DNA from: Pediococcus acidilactici DSM 20284
Lineage (GTDB): Bacteria > Bacillota > Bacilli > Lactobacillales > Lactobacillaceae
Length of the DNA: 64,000 nucleotides
NCBI RefSeq assembly: GCF_000146325.1
Contig: NZ_GL397067.1
Span: 1,429,628 to 1,493,627, forward strand
Direction: 5' to 3'
The position numbers and the translations under genes were made by a program. Within the stretch, counting starts at the first letter, position 1; the number at the start of each line of letters is the position of its first letter. Below are positions 51,027 to 58,456 of the stretch, piece by piece. The notes beneath the pieces were generated by a model. The model was given only the letters and a program-made list of their open reading frames with translations. It was not told the DNA's origin and did no database searches.

Positions 51027-52520
51027 GTGGATAAAAAAGAAACACAAATAATTTATTCGCTAGCTAAAAGTGACGCATATGTGACATCAAACCAACTTGC
51101 TTCGTTACTTCATGTATCAAATCGATCGATAATTAGAATGATTAAAAGAATAAATTCAAATACGGGAGGAGAATTAGTACGTTCTAAGAAGGGACGCGGA
51201 TACAAACTTAATTACGAAGCATTTTTAAGAAATGCGCATATATTGAAAAATTTTAAAGCGTATTCTCCTATAGAACGAAGAAAAGAAGTTTTATTAAAAC
51301 TGCTGTTTAAATCGCCGGAAAAAATTGGAATTAACACATTATTTGAAAACTTTTATATTAGTGAATCTGTTGTTAGTACTGATATAGCGATATTAAAGCA
51401 ACAGCTAAATAAAAAAGGAGTGCTGTTGATTAACAGAGACCGAACGCTAAGGGTACAGGGAAACGAATCGACAATCCGAAAATTAATAATTCGACTAGTT
51501 AATAAATGGGAGGTGGATGATTATAGTTCAATTGGGACAGAAATACCAAATTTAGCTAAACGAGATCGGGATTTCGTTGTTGGACAAATGGATTATATCG
51601 AACATAAACTGCGGTCTCCGATCTCTTTCCCGTATAACGTGAACCTTTTTTATCATTTATGTATTTTAATTAAACGATATAAAAGTAAAAATATAAAGTT
51701 TGAATTTGGAGAACCAATTAGCACCGTAGAAAAAGAAATGCTAGAAAACAACCAAAAGTTATCGGCAGTAGCTGGGCACATTGTTGATACTTTGGGAGAT
51801 TATATTAGTTTAAAAATGCCTCTGATTGAAAAATATTACATTTTTCAATATTTGAATTCTGCAAGGTTAATCTCTGAATCTAAAGATAAAGAATTAAAGT
51901 TCATTAATTTAACTAGGCTACTTCTTAAAAACATTTCTGAAATTTTAAAGATAACCATTCAAGGAGATGGCATTGAGGAAGATTTATTGCTTCATGTGGA
52001 GCCAATGTTTAAGCGAATTATAAATGGTATAGAAATTAAAAATCCTATCTTAGAAGATATTAAATTGGAATATCCAAATATTTTTCAATCTACCGAAATA
52101 GCAATGAAAAAAATATTCCGAGAATACTATAGTAGCAACGTTTCTGATGATGAAATTGGTTTTGTTGCTATATACATTGCAAAATTTATTGAGCAACACG
52201 GACATAATATGAAGGCACTAATAATGTGTTCCAGCGGTATAGGCACTTCTGAGCTGTTGAAAGTAAAAATAGAAAAAGAGCTTCCTAATTTGGTTATTGA
52301 AGATGTGATTTCTTTTAGAATGTACGAGAAAAATAAAGAAAAGTGGAATCGTAAAGTGGATTTGATTTTAACTACAATTGCAACCAACGAAAAGGTTGTT
52401 GATAAACCAATCGTATTAGTGAATGCGATGTTTACGAAAATAGACAAAATAAGAGTTGAAAAGTTGATTGAAAGGTTAAGCCAGAAAAATGGAAAAGACA
52501 ATTTTAAACCAAGTGATTGA
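51027..52520 (+). CDS. PRD-type transcriptional activator/antiterminator (MtlR/LicR-like, without IIA)
   Basis: A 497-residue regulator: an HTH (TSNQLASLLHVSNRSIIRMIK), a second HTH-like segment (NTLFENFYISESVVSTDIAIL), two PRD domains with conserved His (including FYHLCILIKRY and IAKFIEQHG), and a C-terminal IIB-like domain with Cys in ALIMCSSGIGTSELL. In MtlR/LicR a IIA domain normally follows; here IIA is a separate gene overlapping by 32 bp. A GTG at 51027 behind AAGAAGGTG is preferred over 50994. Very AT-rich, with many ATA and AGA codons. Confidence 0.82.
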   Translation: MDKKETQIIYSLAKSDAYVTSNQLASLLHVSNRSIIRMIKRINSNTGGELVRSKKGRGYKLNYEAFLRNAHILKNFKAYSPIERRKEVLLKLLFKSPEKIGINTLFENFYISESVVSTDIAILKQQLNKKGVLLINRDRTLRVQGNESTIRKLIIRLVNKWEVDDYSSIGTEIPNLAKRDRDFVVGQMDYIEHKLRSPISFPYNVNLFYHLCILIKRYKSKNIKFEFGEPISTVEKEMLENNQKLSAVAGHIVDTLGDYISLKMPLIEKYYIFQYLNSARLISESKDKELKFINLTRLLLKNISEILKITIQGDGIEEDLLLHVEPMFKRIINGIEIKNPILEDIKLEYPNIFQSTEIAMKKIFREYYSSNVSDDEIGFVAIYIAKFIEQHGHNMKALIMCSSGIGTSELLKVKIEKELPNLVIEDVISFRMYEKNKEKWNRKVDLILTTIATNEKVVDKPIVLVNAMFTKIDKIRVEKLIERLSQKNGKDNFKPSD

Positions 52521-52965
52521 TGAAAAATTAATTGAAATGAATTTGAAATCAAATACGAAAGAGGGGGTAATAAGAGAATTATCGAAAAGATTATATGAAC
52601 AGGGAAATATAAATGATTTAGAAGCATTTGTGGAAGACGTCTTATTACGTGAAAAGGAAGGAATTACTGGACTTGGACAAGGAGTAGCTATTCCCCATGG
52701 TAAGTCGAAGTCAGTTATTAATACTACGATTGCGATTGGTAAAAGTGAACATGATATCCCATGGGAAACGTTAGATGAAACGCCTATCCGAGTGGTAATC
52801 CTGTTTGCAGTTCGGGATACTGATGCAAGCACTGTTCATATTAAATTGCTCCAAAATGTCGCCAGATTCTTATCAGACGATAATTTTATTAATGATTTAC
52901 ACAATGCAAAAACTAAAGACGATCTTTTGAAATTACTAAAAAATTCAAAGGAAGGAGATGGATAG
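52489..52965 (+). CDS. PTS fructose-family IIA
   Basis: A 158-residue IIA with phosphohistidine H70 in GVAIPHGKS. It starts inside the 3' end of the PRD regulator gene. It probably both feeds the IIB encoded next and modifies the PRD regulator, replacing the domain that fused relatives carry. Ends 3 bp before the IIB ATG. Confidence 0.88.
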   Translation: MEKTILNQVIDEKLIEMNLKSNTKEGVIRELSKRLYEQGNINDLEAFVEDVLLREKEGITGLGQGVAIPHGKSKSVINTTIAIGKSEHDIPWETLDETPIRVVILFAVRDTDASTVHIKLLQNVARFLSDDNFINDLHNAKTKDDLLKLLKNSKEGDG

Positions 52966-52968
52966 TTG

Positions 52969-53289
52969 ATGAAAATTGTTGGTGTAGCAGCATGTACGTC
53001 GGGAATTGCCCACACTTACATTGCTAGAGAAAAAATAGTAAAGGCAGCTCAAAAATTAGGATATGAGATTCACATGGAAACTCAAGGAACAATCGGTACG
53101 GAAGATGAGCTAACAGCTACAGATATTAAGGAAGCAGACTTTGTTTTACTAGCCGTGGATATTAAGGTTAACGGAAAAGAACGGTTTACTGGTAAAAAAG
53201 TTGTTGAAGTACCTACAAATACAGCAATAAAAGCACCTACCAAATTATTGAAAACAATTGTTGAGAAGTTAGGCCTTAACGGAGGATAA
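52969..53289 (+). CDS. PTS fructose-family IIB
   Basis: A 106-residue IIB with phosphocysteine C9 in VAACTSGIAHTY, as in FruA-type IIB domains. The ATG at 52969 follows AAGGAAGGAG. Partner of the separate IIA and IIC. Confidence 0.9.
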   Translation: MKIVGVAACTSGIAHTYIAREKIVKAAQKLGYEIHMETQGTIGTEDELTATDIKEADFVLLAVDIKVNGKERFTGKKVVEVPTNTAIKAPTKLLKTIVEKLGLNGG

Positions 53290-53293
53290 AGCT

Positions 53294-54382
53294 ATGAAAA
53301 AGTTGCAACTTAAAAAGCATGCAATGACTGCGATTTCATATATGCTTCCTCTTGTGGTGGCTTCGGGTTTATTAATCGCTATTGGAAATTTAACTGGAGG
53401 ACATGAATTAACTAATTTTAATGGTAGTTATGGTATTCCATCTGCTTTAACAACGTTAGGCGTTTGGGGGATGGGATTGCTTGCACCAGTGATTTCGGCA
53501 GCAATTGCCTATTCAATTGCTGATCGTCCGGGGATTGCTCCAGGTTTATTAAGTGGAATGATTGCTTATAAAATCGGTGCAGGATTCTTAGGCGGAATGT
53601 TGGGTGGATTTATTACCGGATGGATTGTGTTGCTTCTGGTGAAATATATAAAAGTACCGAAATGGGCAGAAGGTTTAAAACCGATGATGGTGATACCACT
53701 AATTTCATCAGTAATTATGGCAATCCTAATGTTTTATATAGTAGGACAGCCCATTGTACTAGCAACGAATGCTTTAACGGAGTTCCTTAATAGTATGGAA
53801 GGTTCAGCACGCTTCATTTTTGGATTTATCTTAGGTGGAATGGCGGCCTTTGATTTTGGAGGGCCGGTTAATAAAGTTGCATCGCTATTTGCAGATGGGA
53901 TGCTGTTACAAGGCGTTCAACAACCAGAAGCAGTAAAGGTAATGGCGTCAATGATTCCTCCTTTTGGAGTGACGCTATCATGGGTACTATCTAAGCTTAT
54001 TCACAAAAATATTTATACAACCCAAGAAATTGACAATATCAAAATCGCTTTTCCAATGGGAATTGTCATGATTACAGAAGGAGTAATCCCCATTGCAGCA
54101 GTAGATCTTTTTCGAATGATACTAAGTTGTAGCTTTGGTGCTGCAGTTGGTGGAGGTTTATCAATGTCATGGGGTATTAAAAGTCCTGTTCCATCCGGTG
54201 GGATGTTCATTGTGCCGGCAATGAATAAACCTTTGCTATTTATACTGGCATTGTTAATCGGTTCAGTAGTTACTGCTAGCTTGCTAATTCTTCTCAAGAA
54301 GAATATAAAAACCCAGAAATCTGAGACAACTGTTGTAGAGGAAGAAGAAAATATTGACTTAGACGATATTAAAATTAATTGA
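53294..54382 (+). CDS. PTS fructose-family IIC
   Basis: A 362-residue membrane IIC (AISYMLPLVVASGLLIA, GAGFLGGMLGGFITGW, FDFGGPVNKVA, ITEGVIPIAAVD). It would deliver a ketose 1-phosphate. Begins 4 bp after the IIB stop behind GGAGG. A split IIA/IIB/IIC, in contrast with the fused fruA at 27.4 kb. Confidence 0.9.
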   Translation: MKKLQLKKHAMTAISYMLPLVVASGLLIAIGNLTGGHELTNFNGSYGIPSALTTLGVWGMGLLAPVISAAIAYSIADRPGIAPGLLSGMIAYKIGAGFLGGMLGGFITGWIVLLLVKYIKVPKWAEGLKPMMVIPLISSVIMAILMFYIVGQPIVLATNALTEFLNSMEGSARFIFGFILGGMAAFDFGGPVNKVASLFADGMLLQGVQQPEAVKVMASMIPPFGVTLSWVLSKLIHKNIYTTQEIDNIKIAFPMGIVMITEGVIPIAAVDLFRMILSCSFGAAVGGGLSMSWGIKSPVPSGGMFIVPAMNKPLLFILALLIGSVVTASLLILLKKNIKTQKSETTVVEEEENIDLDDIKIN

Positions 54383-54395
54383 ATGGAGGAAAGCG

Positions 54396-55259
54396 ATGCT
54401 CGTTTCGATGAAAGATATACTAAGTGCTGCTAATCGAGGAAAATATGCGGTACTAGCTATAAACTGCTTTAATTTGGAAAGCGCTTGTGCAACGGTCAAA
54501 GCAGCTGAAAAAAGACGATCGCCCATCATTATTGATTTACTGCAAGAACATATGGAAAAGCATATTGCGAAAGAAATATTATTACCTTCAGTGGTGAAGA
54601 TGGCAAAACTGGCTACTGTAGACGTAGCGATTAATCTTGACCATGGTAAATCGGTAGATTACGTAAAAGAGTGCATAGTAGATGGATTTACAGGCGTTAT
54701 GATTGACCAGTCAGAAGGAAATTTTAAAGATAATGTTCGAATTACAAAAGAGATTATGGACTGTGCCCTACCTAAAAATATTGGTGTGGAAGCTGAAGTC
54801 GGTAATATGGGAGCCGTGAAGAATAACCAATTTACAAAGCAGGAGATGTATACCGATCCAAAGGAAGCAATCAAATTTATTAGGCGAACAAATGTAACCG
54901 CTTTAGCGATATCGTTTGGCTCATCCCATGGTGTGATGCCTAAGGATTTTATTCCAAAGTTTAACTTTGATATCGTCAAAGAAATTAAGAAGGCAACGGG
55001 AATTCCGCTCGTTATGCATGGTGGATCAGGATGCGGAAAAGACAATATTGCAAAAGCCGTTACAGTGGGAATAAATAAAGTTAACGTAGGGTCAGATATT
55101 TTAAAAGCACAATCGGAAGCTGTCTATGTACAACAACAAGAGGATAGATATATGGATTATGTAGATTTACTGCAGATAACGATGACCGAAGCTGAAAAGG
55201 CTGTTGATGAATATATCAATGTTGTTGGCTCAACTAATAAGACATCAGTAACTTTATAA
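54396..55259 (+). CDS. Class II ketose-bisphosphate aldolase, paralogue 1
   Basis: A 287-residue Zn-dependent aldolase of the FbaA/GatY/KbaY group. Zn ligands are in INLDHGKS, GSSHG and VMHGGSG, and the phosphate site in KVNVGSD. Begins 13 bp after the IIC stop. It diverges from standard FBP aldolase (for example CGKDNIAK replacing the usual S/T-rich loop), so the substrate may be a ketose 1-phosphate or another bisphosphate. Confidence 0.85.
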   Translation: MLVSMKDILSAANRGKYAVLAINCFNLESACATVKAAEKRRSPIIIDLLQEHMEKHIAKEILLPSVVKMAKLATVDVAINLDHGKSVDYVKECIVDGFTGVMIDQSEGNFKDNVRITKEIMDCALPKNIGVEAEVGNMGAVKNNQFTKQEMYTDPKEAIKFIRRTNVTALAISFGSSHGVMPKDFIPKFNFDIVKEIKKATGIPLVMHGGSGCGKDNIAKAVTVGINKVNVGSDILKAQSEAVYVQQQEDRYMDYVDLLQITMTEAEKAVDEYINVVGSTNKTSVTL

Positions 55260-55296
55260 ATTTAAAGTTTGTAATAAAAATTGGAGGAAAAATTTT

Positions 55297-56190
55297 ATGT
55301 TAATTAATATGAATCAATTGTTATCAGTGGCTAAGAAAAACAATTTTGCTGTAGGAGCTTACAATGTATCTAATGCGGAATTATTAAAATCTGCTGTTGA
55401 GCAGTGTGAAGAAGACAATGCTCCAGCAATTATAGCCGTACATCCAACAGAAATGGCCTATGCAAAAGATGACTTCTTTGCATACGTATTACAACGAATT
55501 AGAAATAGTAAAATACCATTTGTATTACATTTGGATCATGGTGATACTTTAGAAAATGTAGCAAGAGCGATTCACAATGGTTTTAGTTCAGTAATGATTG
55601 ATGCTTCATTAGAAGAATGGCAAAATAACGTTGACATTACAAGAAAAACAGTTGATATGTGTCATTTAGTTGGAGTATCAGTAGAAGCAGAATTGGGTAC
55701 AATCGGACAAACTGGAAATCATATTAAAGAACATTTGCAAAATGGAATCTATACTAAGCCAGAAGATGCAGAACGCTTCGTAGATGAAACAGGAGTAGAT
55801 ACCCTCGCGGTGGGAATCGGAACGGCACATGGAATTTATCCTACTGATGTTGAGCCTAAAATCAGAATTGATATTCTAAAGCAAATTACGGATGTTGTTG
55901 ATATACCTTTAGTTTTGCATGGAGGATCTTCAAACCCAGATAGTCAAATTGCTGATGCCGTACACAATGGTATTTCAAAAGTTAACATTTCATCGGATTA
56001 CAAATATGCATTCTTTAAAGAAGCGCGTAAAATTCTCAAAGAAGATGATGGCTGGGATCCAAATAATTTGTTCCCTAAGGCAATTGAAGCAGCTAAAGAA
56101 GTAGTACATCACAAAAATGAACTCTTTGACTCGCTTGATAAAGCTGATCTTTACCAAGGGATGGATCCTTGGAGGGGACAGTTGTTGTAA
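55297..56190 (+). CDS. Class II ketose-bisphosphate aldolase, paralogue 2
   Basis: A 297-residue Zn-dependent aldolase: VLHLDHGDTL, EAELGTIGQTG, IGTAHGIYP, LVLHGGSSNPD and KVNISSDYK. It is clearly different from paralogue 1 in the metal and substrate loops, so the pair probably has different substrates or partly overlapping roles. Starts after GGAGG, 37 bp downstream of paralogue 1. Last gene of the PRD-controlled operon. Confidence 0.88.
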   Translation: MLINMNQLLSVAKKNNFAVGAYNVSNAELLKSAVEQCEEDNAPAIIAVHPTEMAYAKDDFFAYVLQRIRNSKIPFVLHLDHGDTLENVARAIHNGFSSVMIDASLEEWQNNVDITRKTVDMCHLVGVSVEAELGTIGQTGNHIKEHLQNGIYTKPEDAERFVDETGVDTLAVGIGTAHGIYPTDVEPKIRIDILKQITDVVDIPLVLHGGSSNPDSQIADAVHNGISKVNISSDYKYAFFKEARKILKEDDGWDPNNLFPKAIEAAKEVVHHKNELFDSLDKADLYQGMDPWRGQLL

Positions 56191-56225
56191 GGGAATGATA
56201 CAAAATATTAAAGAGTAGCTATTAA

Positions 56226-56275
56226 CACAAAATCGTTGCTTAATTTTAATGATTAGGCAATGATTTTTTGTGTGG
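56226..56275 (+). terminator. Terminator of the PRD/aldolase operon
   Basis: ACACAAAATC.TTGC pairs with GCAA.GATTTTTTGTGT, with an AT-rich loop. Confidence 0.75.
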
Positions 56276-56381
56276 CTTTAGTACTTTTAAATCACGCGAG
56301 AAACTTACTTCTGGAAAGTTTAGGGAGATAATTTTGCAATAAATAGCCAAATAAAAGCTCTGGTCATACCTTAATCGCTAA

Positions 56382-56438
56382 TTGACTCTCCTTAACAATC
56401 TTGGTATATTCCTTTTAGATTAAAGAAAACGCTTTCTA
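56382..56438 (+). promoter_or_regulatory. Promoter and cre-like site of the secreted EEP enzyme gene
   Basis: TTGACT (56382-56387) and TATATT (56405-56410) with a 17-base spacer. GAAAACGCTTTCTA (56425-56438) matches the cre core just downstream. Confidence 0.7.
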
Positions 56439-56453
56439 AAAAGGAGAATCACA

Positions 56454-57356
56454 ATGAAAAAAGCACGGTGGAAGTTGTTACTCGCGGGACTAGCATTATT
56501 AGGTGGAATTAGTTTAGATCAAAATATTATTTCAGCTAACACCACCATCCGGGTGGGAACGTATAATTTAAGGGCGCCTAAGAAAAACGACACTAATAAA
56601 CAAAAAGACCTGTTGGAAAATGATCAAGTAGAAATCGCTGGAACTCAAGAGATTAATTATAAAAATCACCGTTTTTCAGGTAAAAGTAAATATAATACGT
56701 TAACTAACTTCAAGGATGATTACTTTAAGAACATTTTTTACAGCAACGCAATTGATTTCGCGGGAGGTGGGTATGGAATTGCAACGGTATCCGCTTTGCC
56801 ACTGAAAGATTCTAAAACTGTAAAGCTATACAGTAGTGAGGCTGGGAAACATCTCCAAAAACTAAAAAAGGCCTATCGTGAATATAATCCAGATAAAAAA
56901 TCAACGGTGAAAAATTTGGATAAGTTAACTGCCAAGTATGGTAAAAAATTAGTTGAGCCCCGGGTCTATCAGCGTTCGGTTATTGAAAAAGACGGCAAAA
57001 AAATTGCGTTTTATAACACTCACTTAAGCTACGAGTCGACGAAGATTCGGCAAAAGCAGTTTAAAGCGTTGGCAAAGGCGATGAGGAAGGATAACACTCC
57101 TTATAAGGTTTTGGTGGGAGATTTTAATGCTGATCAAAATACTACAGAGTGGAAAACTTTCAAGAAGAATTTCAACATTACCAACGGTAAAGATGGAATC
57201 TGGCGGGATACCTTTATTGGAGAAGATCCAACCATGAATGTTAATTCGATTGATAATATCATCACAAGTAAAAATATCAGTATTTCTAATATCCATACTA
57301 TTAAATCGACAGCGTCAGATCACGTTCCGTTGGTTGCAGATTTGACGCTTAAATAA
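56454..57356 (+). CDS. Secreted endonuclease/exonuclease/phosphatase (EEP) family enzyme
   Basis: A 300-residue exported protein: signal peptide KKARWKLLLAGLALLGG with a cleavage region near ISANT, then a DNase I-like fold. Catalytic residues are seen in YNLRA (Asn), GTQEINY (Glu), YNTHLSY (His), VGDFNAD (Asp, Asn) and TASDHVPLVA (Asp-His). Could be an extracellular nuclease, sphingomyelinase-like phosphodiesterase or phosphatase. The start follows AAAAAGGAG. Single gene under a cre-bearing promoter, perhaps for scavenging nucleotides or phosphate. Confidence 0.85.
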   Translation: MKKARWKLLLAGLALLGGISLDQNIISANTTIRVGTYNLRAPKKNDTNKQKDLLENDQVEIAGTQEINYKNHRFSGKSKYNTLTNFKDDYFKNIFYSNAIDFAGGGYGIATVSALPLKDSKTVKLYSSEAGKHLQKLKKAYREYNPDKKSTVKNLDKLTAKYGKKLVEPRVYQRSVIEKDGKKIAFYNTHLSYESTKIRQKQFKALAKAMRKDNTPYKVLVGDFNADQNTTEWKTFKKNFNITNGKDGIWRDTFIGEDPTMNVNSIDNIITSKNISISNIHTIKSTASDHVPLVADLTLK

Positions 57357-57363
57357 AAAAGTT

Positions 57364-57407
57364 AAAAATTCTTATTAGCATTTGCCTGATGTTGGTAAGA
57401 ATTTTTT
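57364..57407 (+). terminator. Terminator of the EEP enzyme gene
   Basis: AAAAATTCTTA pairs with TAAGAATTTTT, followed by T's. Confidence 0.75.
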
Positions 57408-57653
57408 GAAATTCGGCCTTTGAAGAATAACCGCTTGCTGTGGTATAGAAAAAGCAGTTTCCCTAGGTGAGACTATTAAAAGCCGGATAAAAGTGTTCAA
57501 TATAACGCTGTTTGTTAATGGCTTTGATAGGCTCACCTTTTAAGTAGAATACAGGAAAAGCTGCTGGTTTACGTATATAAAAATAGGCGATAAAGTAATT
57601 GTTTAAGGCGGCACGTATATACTGAAGATATACAAGACGAAGGGCTGAATACA

Positions 57654-57896
57654 TTGGCAAATGATAGCGTAAAAATTATAAAATCTGGCAATTCCAGTAT
57701 TTTAACCGTTCCAAAATCAATTACCCCAATGGCAACGTCATATCGAGTTTATCAAGGACGAGACGGAATGATTGTGTACGCTCCTGAAAAAGATAACCCA
57801 TTTAAAAATGCAGATTTTATTGCTGAGCATGAAAATAGCATTCAAAAAGAAGCGGGTGAGGGGCAGCTTTTTAGCAATGAACTCGCAGAACGATGA
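57654..57896 (+). CDS. mazE: MazE-like AbrB-fold antitoxin
   Basis: An 80-residue protein whose N-terminus VKIIKSGNSSILTVPKSI is a swapped-hairpin AbrB/MazE DNA-binding fold, followed by an acidic tail (HENSIQKEAGEGQLF) suited to bind MazF. A TTG start at 57654 lies about ten bases after GAAGGG. It overlaps the mazF start by 20 bp. The toxin it would neutralise is interrupted, so it may be kept for DNA binding or as an anti-addiction module. Confidence 0.83.
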   Translation: MANDSVKIIKSGNSSILTVPKSITPMATSYRVYQGRDGMIVYAPEKDNPFKNADFIAEHENSIQKEAGEGQLFSNELAER

Positions 57897-58227
57897 GTAC
57901 ATTCCTGATAAGCAGGATTTAATTGAAATTGATTTTGGTCCGGCAGTGGGAAAGGAAATTAAGAAACGTCGTCCAGCGCTAGTAATTAGTAATTGGGGAT
58001 ATAGTCAAGTTACGGGCTTAGTGATAATTGCCCCCATTACTCACGCTAATAATCATCAGCTAAAAGACTTTTTCGTACCAGTGGTGAGTGCGAAAGTTAG
58101 CGGGTACGTGAATCCGTTATAATTTTTTACGTACGATTTTAGAAAACGGCATGCACGTAAGCTTGATTTGCTTCCGACGCCCGCCTTTGTCGAAGTTCGG
58201 CAATGCATTTTAAACATCATGGATTAG
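57877..58227 (+). pseudogene. mazF: MazF-family toxin, interrupted by an in-frame TAA
   Basis: The PemK/MazF endoribonuclease fold is clear: YIPDKQDLIEIDFGPAVGKE, RRPALVISN, IAPITHA, PVVSAKVSGYVNPL. At 58120-58122 the frame meets TAA, then continues without shift as FFTYDFRKRHARKL and ends VEVRQCILNIMD before the natural TAG at 58225-58227. Family members have Gln at the stop position (LPLQ-type), so a single CAA-to-TAA change explains it. The truncated 81-residue product would lack the C-terminal strand and helix. Full length would be 116 residues, normal for MazF. Confidence 0.88.
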
Positions 58228-58236
58228 TTAATTATG

Positions 58237-58278
58237 GTAAACAGGTTGTTATTTAAAAAGTGACAATCTGTTTTTTTG
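58237..58278 (+). terminator. Terminator of the mazEF locus
   Basis: AAACAG.TTGT pairs with ACAA.CTGTTT, followed by T's. Confidence 0.75.
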
Positions 58279-58369
58279 TTGCCTGAAAAACGACTCTTTT
58301 TAAAAAAGTGTCCGTTATTGGGGTTGCCAGAAAACCACGACCAATTGAAAAATAAAATATAACTATTTC

Positions 58370-58439
58370 TTGACAACCTGCTTTATTCGATATATCCTAA
58401 TCACATACTTACAAAAAGTAAGCGAAATTGAAGCTTACT
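58370..58439 (+). promoter_or_regulatory. Promoter and leader hairpin of the pyruvate oxidase gene
   Basis: TTGACA (58370-58375) and TATCCT (58393-58398) with a 17-base spacer; AGTAAGC (58418-58424) pairs with GCTTACT (58433-58439) just before the ribosome binding site. Confidence 0.65.
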
Positions 58440-58456
58440 GAACGGGGGGATTCAAC

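Noticed and set aside
57463-57660. 65-codon minus-strand frame between the EEP and mazE genes (contains KPAAFPVFYLKGEPIKAI)
   Set aside because: The peptide looks somewhat protein-like and could be a fragment, but there is no clear ribosome binding site or partner, and it covers the mazE leader. Not supported enough to annotate.
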